Below, in pieces: positions 1-6,014 of a stretch of 17,527 nucleotides of DNA. The notes below the pieces were generated by a model. That model was given only the letters and a program-made list of their open reading frames with translations, had not been told where the DNA came from and made no database searches. The DNA is taken from positions 1-17,527 of the forward strand of contig JAEYUC010000020.1 of the NCBI GenBank assembly GCA_023433705.1. Reading direction: 5' to 3'. The stretch is from Pseudomonadota bacterium. Its GTDB lineage: Bacteria; Pseudomonadota; Gammaproteobacteria; Steroidobacterales; Steroidobacteraceae. The translations under genes were made by a program, and so were the position numbers. Numbering within the stretch: position 1 is the stretch's first letter; the number at the start of each line of letters is the position of its first letter.

Positions 1-476
1 TGATCGGCGGCAGCGTGCGGCGGCCGGTGCGCTTCGTGATGGATCACAACATCTTCAAGATCCCGGTGCTGGGTTTCATCTTCCGAACCGCGCGGGCGAT
101 TCCGATCGCGCCGGCGCGCGAGGACGCCGAGACCTTGCGCAGTGCCTACGATCGCATCGATGAGGAACTCGCGGACGGACAACTCGTGTGCATCTTTCCG
201 GAAGGCAAACTCACGCGCGACGGCGAGATGAGCGAGTTCAAGAAAGGCGTGGAGAAGATCCTCGAGCGGCGCGCGGTGCCCGTCGTGCCGATGGCGCTGC
301 GCGGACTGTGGGGCAGCTTCTTCAGCCGCCGCGACGGCAAGGCCGCGATGTCCCGCCTGCCCCGCCGCTTCTGGTCGCGCATCGAACTGGTCGCGACCGC
401 GCCCGTGCCCGGCACCGATACCAGCGCCCCCGGCCTGCACCGCATAGTCTCCGGCCTCCGCGCCGACTGGCAGTAA
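1..476 (+). CDS. PlsC-type 1-acyl-glycerol-3-phosphate acyltransferase, C-terminal part (5' truncated)
   Basis: The frame is open from base 3 and ends at TAA 474-476; the N-terminus lies outside the window. The visible part carries the late motifs of the glycerolipid acyltransferase (PlsC/LPLAT) family: FPEG at nt 195-206, followed by the SEFKKG stretch and a PVVPMALRG segment matching motif IV. The catalytic HX4D motif would be upstream of base 1. Family knowledge: these enzymes move an acyl chain from acyl-ACP or acyl-CoA to lysophosphatidate at the inner membrane, in phospholipid synthesis or turnover. From memory, this C-terminus resembles the acyltransferase half of MFS-transporter/acyltransferase fusions (LplT-Aas-like), so the full protein may be much longer; that cannot be seen here. 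A GTG at 15 exists but is internal to the domain. The next gene lies downstream in the same frame, beyond a palindromic element. Confidence 0.85.
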   Translation, partial: IGGSVRRPVRFVMDHNIFKIPVLGFIFRTARAIPIAPAREDAETLRSAYDRIDEELADGQLVCIFPEGKLTRDGEMSEFKKGVEKILERRAVPVVPMALRGLWGSFFSRRDGKAAMSRLPRRFWSRIELVATAPVPGTDTSAPGLHRIVSGLRADWQ

Positions 477-568
477 TGGGGACAGATTTATTTATCGACG
501 ATAACGGTAGCGCATCGGAGTGCTTGCATGCCTCGCGAGTTATCGTCAATAAATAAATCTGTCCCCAT
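476..568. repeat. Palindromic REP/MITE-like element 1 (GGGGACAGATTTATTTAT arms)
   Basis: Two 30-bp arms, 476-505 and 539-568, are reverse complements with one mismatch (C496 against A548) and enclose a 33-nt loop (506-538). The outer ends read ATGGGGACAGATTTATTTAT on both strands. The first base of the element is the last base of the acyltransferase stop codon. The loop carries GTAG (507-510), GGAG (517-520) and ATG (528-530). There is no T-run after the right arm, so it does not look like an intrinsic terminator. From memory, arms beginning GGGGACAGATTTATTT are dispersed many times in some proteobacterial genomes, and dispersed palindromes of this kind can be mobilised by REP-associated tyrosine transposases (RAYT). 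No transposase gene is in the window and no second copy of this sequence was seen, so the family assignment is inference. Confidence 0.8.
517..520 (+). promoter_or_regulatory. Shine-Dalgarno GGAG inside repeat loop, sets kinase start
   Basis: GGAG lies 7 nt before ATG 528 and is the only convincing ribosome-binding site upstream of the kinase-like domain. It lies in the loop of the 30-bp palindrome, so in RNA the stem would present both the site and the AUG in a 33-nt single-stranded loop. The next in-frame alternative start, GTG 621, has no good site and would cut into the conserved region. Confidence 0.55.
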
Positions 569-1214
569 CGAGTCCGGCGGACAAGTACTCAAGAAGGACG
601 TCTTCGGCAGCATCACGCGTGTGGGGGACACGGTCGTGCGGGACGCCCGGCACGCGCGGTCGTGGGCGCGAATGCTCGCTCGACACCTCATGCGGCGCGA
701 GCACCGTGCACTCACGCGGCTGGCGCTCGGCAACGGGATCGAAGGAGTTCCGCGCGTGCTCGAGTACCGCTCGCACCTGCTCGCGCGCAGCTGGATCGAG
801 GGCGCGCCCATGCACATCGCGAAGCCGCGCGACCCGGCGTACTTCCGGGCGGCTTTCAAGCTGTTGCGCCGTCTGCACGCCGCGCGCGTCATCCACAACG
901 ACCTCGCGAAGGAAACGAATTGGCTCGTGACGCCGGAGGGCCAGCCCGCCCTGGTGGATTTCCAGCTTGCGATGACCCTCACGCGTCGCGGCCCACTCGC
1001 CCGCTCCCTGGGCCACGACGACATCCGTCACCTGCTCAAGCACAAGCGCGCCTATCTTCCGGAACGCCTGACCGCGCGCGAGAAACGCATCCTCGCGACA
1101 CCATCGCTCTTGTCGCGCGCCTGGATGGCGAGCGGCAAGCAGGTCTACCTGTTCGTCACGCGTCGCATCTTCCACTGGCGCGATCGCGAAGGCGCCGGGG
1201 ATCGCGCCGCATGA
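528..1214 (+). CDS. Small RIO/lipopolysaccharide-kinase-like protein kinase fold protein
   Basis: A 228-residue protein with a kinase catalytic loop HNDLAKETN (residues 123-131: D125 as catalytic base, K128, N131) and a metal-binding VDFQ (143-146) in place of the usual DFG. The N-lobe is short and lacks a glycine-rich loop, as in RIO and Kdo/WaaP-type kinases. The C-terminal region is rich in Arg, Lys and Trp. The substrate is unknown; its place after a phospholipid acyltransferase suggests, without proving, a lipid or envelope role. The start was chosen for the GGAG site 7 nt upstream. The first 14 residues (MPRELSSINKSVPI) are encoded by the palindromic element, and family-like sequence begins at about residue 19 (QVLKKDVFG). 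It is in the same frame as the acyltransferase, separated by TAA 474-476. Its stop faces the next gene's stop at 13 bp. Confidence 0.75.
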   Translation: MPRELSSINKSVPIESGGQVLKKDVFGSITRVGDTVVRDARHARSWARMLARHLMRREHRALTRLALGNGIEGVPRVLEYRSHLLARSWIEGAPMHIAKPRDPAYFRAAFKLLRRLHAARVIHNDLAKETNWLVTPEGQPALVDFQLAMTLTRRGPLARSLGHDDIRHLLKHKRAYLPERLTAREKRILATPSLLSRAWMASGKQVYLFVTRRIFHWRDREGAGDRAA

Positions 1215-1227
1215 GGGCCCCGCGGAT

Positions 1228-1524
1228 CTAACTACGACTCCGTCGATCCGCCCATTTCAAACCCGCCGCCGCGAGCGATTCGCGCAGTTTCGCCACGGCG
1301 TTCGGCCCCATGCCATGTAATGCAAGGATCTCTTCTTCGGTCTTGCGCGCAATCTTCGCGAGCGTAGTGAGCCCCGCGCCTTCGAGCGCCCGCCGCGCGG
1401 GAGCGGCGAGGCGAGCGAGAAACCCATCCGCCGGCGCCCTCGCGGTCTCGCACTTCGGGCACGTCGGGCAGTCGGAGCTCTTGAAGTACACATGGCCCCG
1501 CGGGCACACCCGGCGGGATTTCAT
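1228..1524 (-). CDS. Zinc-ribbon plus helix-hairpin-helix protein (RNA polymerase alpha-CTD-like)
   Basis: A 98-residue protein. Residues 7-25 hold a cysteine cluster (C7, C19, C22, C25, with H11 nearby) that looks like a small zinc ribbon. Residues 51-88 form a helix-hairpin-helix unit, with a GLTTL segment, LALHGMGPNAVAKL and a closing helix, closely similar in pattern to the RNA polymerase alpha-subunit C-terminal domain. Such domains bind DNA or protein; here the role is unknown. ATG 1524 was chosen because AGGA (1531-1534) lies 6 nt upstream; ATG 1527 is possible and would add one Met. The stop of the GNAT gene (1524-1526) overlaps this start, so translation is probably coupled. It is the last gene of a three-gene minus-strand operon. 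Confidence 0.7.
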   Translation of the reverse strand: MKSRRVCPRGHVYFKSSDCPTCPKCETARAPADGFLARLAAPARRALEGAGLTTLAKIARKTEEEILALHGMGPNAVAKLRESLAAAGLKWADRRSRS

Positions 1525-1982
1525 CATAGGTCCTGCACGTACTGGATGAAGCCGAGATTCTTCGCGACCTTGTCGTAGAGCGTGCGGCCAGGCGTATTGG
1601 TCGTGTGGGTGAGCCAATACACTCGCCTGCAACCCGCTTCCTTCGCGACGTCGTAGACCCGCTGGATCAACGCGCGCCCGATACCGTGACCACGGTAGTC
1701 CGCCGCGGTGAACAGGTCCTGCAGGTAACACACAGGCTCGATACGCGCCGTGTTGCGGTGATAGATGTAGTGGCACGTGCCGACGACCTTCCCCTCGCGC
1801 TCGGCCACGATGCAATACACCGGCTCGTGCGCGTCGAAGAACCGGCGCCAGGTAGTTTGGGTCACTTCTTCCGGCAGCGTGCGGTCGTAGAACGCGTTGT
1901 ATTCGTCCCAGAGCGGGCGCCAGGGATCGTAGTCGTCGGGTTTCACCTGCCGGACGGTCACCGGCACGCTTGATTTCGTCAT
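1524..1982 (-). CDS. GNAT-family N-acetyltransferase
   Basis: A 152-residue protein of typical single-domain GNAT length. The acetyl-CoA pyrophosphate-binding motif A is at residues 96-105 (YRGHGIGRAL), preceded by the beta-4 strand CYLQDLFTA and followed by RVYWLTHTTN and the C-terminal TLYDKVAKNLGF typical of the fold. It is expected to transfer acetyl from acetyl-CoA to an amine; the substrate cannot be read from sequence. ATG 1982 was chosen because it overlaps the upstream stop (ATGA, 1979-1982) and is preceded by a purine-rich GAAGAGAAGAA. An in-frame start at 2036 would add a run of basic residues unlike GNAT N-termini. Its own TGA overlaps the start of the zinc-ribbon/HhH gene. Confidence 0.85.
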   Translation of the reverse strand: MTKSSVPVTVRQVKPDDYDPWRPLWDEYNAFYDRTLPEEVTQTTWRRFFDAHEPVYCIVAEREGKVVGTCHYIYHRNTARIEPVCYLQDLFTAADYRGHGIGRALIQRVYDVAKEAGCRRVYWLTHTTNTPGRTLYDKVAKNLGFIQYVQDL

Positions 1983-2569
1983 TTCTTCTCTTCGGCTGGA
2001 TTCGATGCGGTCGCGGGAACGAGCTCGCCCACGCATTGTGGCAGCTCCCAGAGCAGTTCGGCTTCCAATGCTTCATAAGCCCACCAGTCCAGGTTTTCCT
2101 TTTCGCGGCGGGCCCGTAATGCATCGTAGCGGATCCACCATCGCTGGATGACACCCACCTGCCACAGGTTCTTCACGCGCGAGAGCTGCAATCCCATGGA
2201 ATCGGTGGGATTGCTCGCCACGATGTACACCTGGTCGGTGCACTGCGGCCCCTCCTCGCACGGACATCCCGTGACGACGGGGGAAATGTTCACGATCGCC
2301 TGCGGCACGAATTTCGCGGCGACGGCCTGGATCTCGAGCACTTCGATGTCGGTGATGTTCTCGTAGCGCAGCGGCTCGTCACGCCGCCGCGGCCGCAACT
2401 CGTGCGCCCGCTGGCTCAGCGAGTACTTGCGCAGCATGCGGACCGTCGCTTCATCGAGTTGCCGGGCTTTTTCCTGCCCGGCACTTTCCGCCCGGGCACT
2501 CTCCTGCTGGGCCATTGCCACCGGGCCCATGATCGCAAGGGCGATCAGCCACCATGACGCGGTGCGCAT
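1979..2569 (-). CDS. Secreted protein of unknown function with cysteine cluster
   Basis: A 196-residue protein I do not recognise. Residues 1-20 form a signal peptide (MRTAS, then a hydrophobic core WWLIALAIMGPVAMA) with a probable cleavage after AMA before QQES; there is no lipobox cysteine. The mature part starts with a charged region (to about residue 65), then a domain with a CPCEEGPQC cluster near residues 102-110 and one more cysteine late (LPQCVGEL), suggesting disulfides in the periplasm. Aromatic clusters such as RWWIRYD and LDWWAYEAL are present. ATG 2569 was chosen because GGAG sits 7 nt upstream and the signal peptide starts there; an in-frame start at 2617 would put 16 polar residues before it. 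It heads the operon with the GNAT and HhH genes. Confidence 0.7.
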   Translation of the reverse strand: MRTASWWLIALAIMGPVAMAQQESARAESAGQEKARQLDEATVRMLRKYSLSQRAHELRPRRRDEPLRYENITDIEVLEIQAVAAKFVPQAIVNISPVVTGCPCEEGPQCTDQVYIVASNPTDSMGLQLSRVKNLWQVGVIQRWWIRYDALRARREKENLDWWAYEALEAELLWELPQCVGELVPATASNPAEEKK

Positions 2570-2603
2570 TTCCCGTCTCCAGGCAACGAAGGACCTGTCC
2601 TGG

Positions 2604-2633
2604 ATGGTATTGGCCATCCTCGGTTTGAATCAA
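2604..2633 (-). promoter_or_regulatory. Possible sigma-70 promoter for the 2569-1228 operon
   Basis: On the minus strand, TTGATT (2633-2628) is followed after 18 nt by TACCAT (2609-2604), each matching the consensus at four of six positions. It lies 35 nt upstream of ATG 2569 in the divergent gap between two genes. This is a pattern match only. Confidence 0.3.
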
Positions 2634-2653
2634 ATCAGGTAACCTTGCGCGCC

Positions 2654-2920
2654 ATGGCAATCGTTCATCCTCACAACCTTCGCAAGCCCGACGCGGGCAT
2701 CCAGCGCCCCTACGGCATCCGCATCACGCTCAAGCGTGGCGACCCCTTCCAGAAGCTGCTCGGCGCGGACTGGAACAAGACTCACTGGTACGGCACGGCC
2801 GCGGAACGCGATGCCGCGCTCATCGAGATGTCGCGCAAGCACGAATATTCACGTCCTGGCGACAAGCCGGCGCTGAGGTTCGAGAAGGTCGAGAAGCTCC
2901 ACGAGAGCCGCGGGCTGTAA
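2654..2920 (+). CDS. Small conserved-looking hypothetical protein
   Basis: An 88-residue soluble protein with no signal peptide or membrane segment; I do not recognise the family. It begins MAIVHPHNLRKPDAG and contains the segment GIRITLKRGDPFQKLLG, then WYGTAAERDAALIEM, and ends in a charged helix-like tail. The composition (basic, with aromatic DWNKTHWYGT) and the sensible codon pattern support a real gene. ATG 2654 was chosen over TTG 2645; no strong ribosome-binding site is visible before either. It is transcribed divergently from the secreted-protein operon and converges on the six-helix membrane protein gene, whose stop is 12 bp away. Confidence 0.6.
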   Translation: MAIVHPHNLRKPDAGIQRPYGIRITLKRGDPFQKLLGADWNKTHWYGTAAERDAALIEMSRKHEYSRPGDKPALRFEKVEKLHESRGL

Positions 2921-2932
2921 CTCCCGGCGCGG

Positions 2933-3649
2933 CTAGATGCGCGCGAACGCGGGCAACCGCTCCCTCACCCACGGCCACACCGCGATGCGTGCCTCGCCCG
3001 CGTTGCGGACGATGTCGAACGCGTAGACGGCCATCGCGCTCATCACGAGCATCTCGCCGCCGTCTTCGATCATTGCGAACAGCGGCGCGATCGCCGGCGC
3101 GTGGAAATACGTGATGGTGTGCAACGCATCGAACGCCACCGCGAAAACCGCGAGCAGCCCCAGCAGGCACAGGATGTCCTGGGAGGCACGCCGCGCGGCG
3201 ACGCCTCCCCGGCGGATGGTCAGCCACACCATGACGACCGCGCAAAGTCCCAGCAACGCGGCGATCGTGATCTCGCCGAAATCGGCCGTGCGCAGGCCGA
3301 ACGCTTCGGGGAACCCGAGGCTCACGGCGATATGCGCGCCGGCACGCTCGTGGATGAAAAACATGTCGTCGAGCAGCAGGAACGCGAAGAATGCCGCCCA
3401 GCCCGCGAACGTCCAGCCGCGCGATAGATAGAACTGGTAAACGAGGCAGGCGACGAGTCCCGCCATCTTCAGGTACTGGAACATTTCCGCGAATCCACCA
3501 TCGACTTCGATGGACAGCGAATACGCGGGAAACCACGGCGTCCACACGTGCAGCGCGTGGATCACGATGAACAACAGGTCGGCGAGCAGCAGCAGGCCCA
3601 GCAGGATGGTCGACTTGTCGAAGGTCCGTTTCGAGGCAGTCTGGGACAT
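2933..3649 (-). CDS. Six-helix integral membrane protein with buried acidic/His residues
   Basis: A 238-residue protein with about six hydrophobic segments near residues 14-34, 53-74, 80-98, 124-144, 158-176 and 190-210. Charged and histidine residues sit in or at the ends of these helices: D24 and H31; D94, D95, H100 and E101 (LLLDDMFFIHERAGAH); D174 and H177 (FDALHTITYFH); and E195, D196 and E199 (IEDGGEML). This spacing recalls uncharacterised bacterial membrane proteins with an LDDxxxxHE pattern and could form a metal site, as in intramembrane hydrolases. That is inference, and I cannot name a family. It lies 48 bp downstream of the patatin autotransporter on the same strand, so it may be cotranscribed. 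No strong ribosome-binding site precedes ATG 3649. Confidence 0.75.
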   Translation of the reverse strand: MSQTASKRTFDKSTILLGLLLLADLLFIVIHALHVWTPWFPAYSLSIEVDGGFAEMFQYLKMAGLVACLVYQFYLSRGWTFAGWAAFFAFLLLDDMFFIHERAGAHIAVSLGFPEAFGLRTADFGEITIAALLGLCAVVMVWLTIRRGGVAARRASQDILCLLGLLAVFAVAFDALHTITYFHAPAIAPLFAMIEDGGEMLVMSAMAVYAFDIVRNAGEARIAVWPWVRERLPAFARI

Positions 3650-3697
3650 TTGCGTCGATTGAGCCCGAACGATGCCGTGCGCGCTGTGCGCCCGATC

Positions 3698-5932
3698 TCA
3701 GAACGTGCGGCCGAGGAACAGGTAATACGCCGAGCCGCCCTTGTCGTCGAAGCCGGTGGCGAGATACACCGGTCCTAACAAGGTATCGAGCCCCAGGAAC
3801 AGGCTGCCATTGGTGCGCGCGCTGCCCAAGGATATGTCGCGGCGGTTGTTCCAGACGTTGCCGAATTCGAGCGACGTCCCGACGTACACGGGAACGTTCA
3901 GGATTCCGGGTCCACCGCTGCCGATCTGCTGGTAGTAGATGGCGCGCATGATCGCGAAGTTGGGCCCAACCAGCGATTCGGGCGCGAGGCCCGACATGTT
4001 GAGAAAACCTCCGAGCGAAAAATACGAACGGACGATGTCGATGTCGTCGTCGAGACGCAGCCCGGACGACGCCCACAGGATGCCGGTGCCGCGCCCCCAG
4101 GAACGCGCCAGGAGCTGGTCGTACAGGAGCAGGTCGGCGTCGCCGTCGGCGGCGAAACCCTTGCCCTCGCGCTCGGCCTGCCAGCCCAGCGAGAACGTGC
4201 CGCCGCGGCGCGGAAAATTCACGTCGTCCACCGAGTCGTAGCGGAACTGCGCGAAGAACTTGCGCGAATCGAAGTCGGAAGTCGGCAGGACAGGATCGCC
4301 GACGCGCACCCTCGCCTCGCCGAAACTGCGCCCCCATCCCACACGGACCTCGCCGTAATTGCCGAGCTCGCGGCCGAGGTCGATGCCGTAGTCGGTGGTG
4401 CGCACGCGGTACTCCGCGAGAATGCGGTCGTCCTCGTCGAGGATGGGCAGCGTGCGGATCAGGAACTCGCCGTGCGGCGCGACGAACCAGCGTGAACGGT
4501 AACCCACGGGCAGATAGACCTCGGTCGCGACGCGCGGCGTCTCGCCCACCTGCAGGTCCCAGACCCATTCGCCGCCGTACCGCGTGATCTCCGCGAGCGT
4601 GCCGCGCAGCGCGGCGTTGAACGAGGAGTTTCCTTCGAAATCGTTCTGCAGCTGCAGACCGAATCGCAGGTAGTTTGGACCCCAGGAGTTGCGGCGCGTC
4701 GTGAGCGCGAGACCGAACTGGTCCTCTTCCGGTCCCGGAACAAGTCGGTAGTCGAAGATCTCGAGATTGCCCTGCCCGTACAGCTCGCTCACGCGCTTCT
4801 GAAGCTTCACGCCGTCGGCGGTCTTGCCGACCTGGTCGCCGAACAGCGCGTCGATCGCGCCCGCGTAACGTTCCGAGCCCGGTTCGACGCGCACGAAGTC
4901 CACGCGCGGCAGCGGGGAACGCACCTCGTGGCGCCGCGCGAGGAACGTGCCGAATTCCTGCTCCGGCACCGACAAGGCCTGCAGTTGCGGCAGCGCCGCG
5001 TTCGCGGCCTGCGCGCCAAGTTCCATCGCCCGGGCATGCTCGCCGAAGGCCAGCGAGGAGAAATCGCCGAGCACCGGGTCGATGACGATGTCGGCCTCGG
5101 TGAGCGTCTTGCGCTGTTCCTTCGTGTTGTTGCGGATCAGGATCGCGAGCATCTGGTTGGACACGGTGGCGACCGAATCCAGCTTCGTGCGATCGAGCAG
5201 TGGAAAACCCGTGTCGACGACGATGAGGACGTCGACGCCCATCTCGCGCGCCACGTCGATCGGCAGGTTCGAGGACAAGCCGCCATCCACCAGCAGGCGC
5301 CCCTCGAAGTCCACCGGTGCGAACACACCTGGCGCCGACAAGCTCGCGCGCATCGCCGTAGTTAGATCGCCGCTGCCGATGACCACGCGCTCGCCGGTGA
5401 CGATGTCCGTGGCGATCGCGCGGAACGGGATCGCGAGTTCGTCGAAGTCCTGGATCTGCGCGACCGGCAGCGTCAGGTTGCGCAGGATCTGCGTGAGTTT
5501 CTGACCCTGGACCAGGCCGCGCGGCAGGCGGAACTTGCGCCCCTTGAGCCCGAGCGGAAACTTCACGAGGAAATTCTGGTCTTCGAGCTTGCGGCGGAAA
5601 TTGAGATCGGTGCGCGGCGGACGATCGCGGAACGCGTCCTGCCAATCGACCGAATCCATGACCGTCGCGATTTCGTCCGCGGACAAACCCGAGGCGTACA
5701 GGCCGCCGACGACGGCGCCCATGCTGGTGCCGGCGATGGCGTGCACCGGGATGCGGTTCTGTTCGAGCACCTTGAGCACACCGATGTGCGCGGCGCCGCG
5801 CGCGCCGCCGCCGGAGAGCACGAGTCCGACGCGCGGCGACGTCTGGCCCGACGACTCCTGGCCCCACGCTGCGCCAGCGAGTCCCGACAACAATGCGACG
5901 ATGAGTGCGGTTTTGGCCGATTTATGGTTCAT
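3698..5932 (-). CDS. Patatin-like phospholipase with POTRA and outer-membrane barrel (type Vd, PlpD-like)
   Basis: A 744-residue protein, close to the length of Pseudomonas PlpD (about 730). In order: signal peptide (1-24, ending AAWG before QESS); patatin domain (about 34-225) with oxyanion loop GGGARG (41-46), nucleophile GTSMG (Ser70) and DGG (Asp216) forming the Ser/Asp dyad; a POTRA-like segment (about 345-405, starting PRVDFVRVEPG); and a barrel domain to the end with repeated beta-strand patterns and terminal Phe (LFLGRTF), the usual BamA recognition end. Family knowledge: type Vd autotransporters place a phospholipase A1 domain outside the outer membrane; homologues also include RssA-like cell-bound forms. 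ATG 5932 was chosen because the signal peptide begins there; the ribosome-binding site is weak. It is divergent from the TonB receptor across 82 bp. Confidence 0.9.
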   Translation of the reverse strand: MNHKSAKTALIVALLSGLAGAAWGQESSGQTSPRVGLVLSGGGARGAAHIGVLKVLEQNRIPVHAIAGTSMGAVVGGLYASGLSADEIATVMDSVDWQDAFRDRPPRTDLNFRRKLEDQNFLVKFPLGLKGRKFRLPRGLVQGQKLTQILRNLTLPVAQIQDFDELAIPFRAIATDIVTGERVVIGSGDLTTAMRASLSAPGVFAPVDFEGRLLVDGGLSSNLPIDVAREMGVDVLIVVDTGFPLLDRTKLDSVATVSNQMLAILIRNNTKEQRKTLTEADIVIDPVLGDFSSLAFGEHARAMELGAQAANAALPQLQALSVPEQEFGTFLARRHEVRSPLPRVDFVRVEPGSERYAGAIDALFGDQVGKTADGVKLQKRVSELYGQGNLEIFDYRLVPGPEEDQFGLALTTRRNSWGPNYLRFGLQLQNDFEGNSSFNAALRGTLAEITRYGGEWVWDLQVGETPRVATEVYLPVGYRSRWFVAPHGEFLIRTLPILDEDDRILAEYRVRTTDYGIDLGRELGNYGEVRVGWGRSFGEARVRVGDPVLPTSDFDSRKFFAQFRYDSVDDVNFPRRGGTFSLGWQAEREGKGFAADGDADLLLYDQLLARSWGRGTGILWASSGLRLDDDIDIVRSYFSLGGFLNMSGLAPESLVGPNFAIMRAIYYQQIGSGGPGILNVPVYVGTSLEFGNVWNNRRDISLGSARTNGSLFLGLDTLLGPVYLATGFDDKGGSAYYLFLGRTF

Positions 5933-6014
5933 CAGTGGCGACGGGATACTCCCCTGCGCCAGAGAATCCCCGAGCAAAGGATAGACGTTCACGGCGATAA
6001 TCGGCCACCAAATC

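Noticed and set aside
476..568. Palindrome 1 as an intrinsic terminator of the acyltransferase gene
   Set aside because: There is no T-run after the stem, the loop is long, and the next gene starts within the loop on the same strand.
2820..5867. A 1015-residue open frame on minus overlapping the patatin gene
   Set aside because: It is Arg/Pro/Gly-rich with no domain and lies in another frame of the patatin and membrane-protein genes; an artefact of high GC content.
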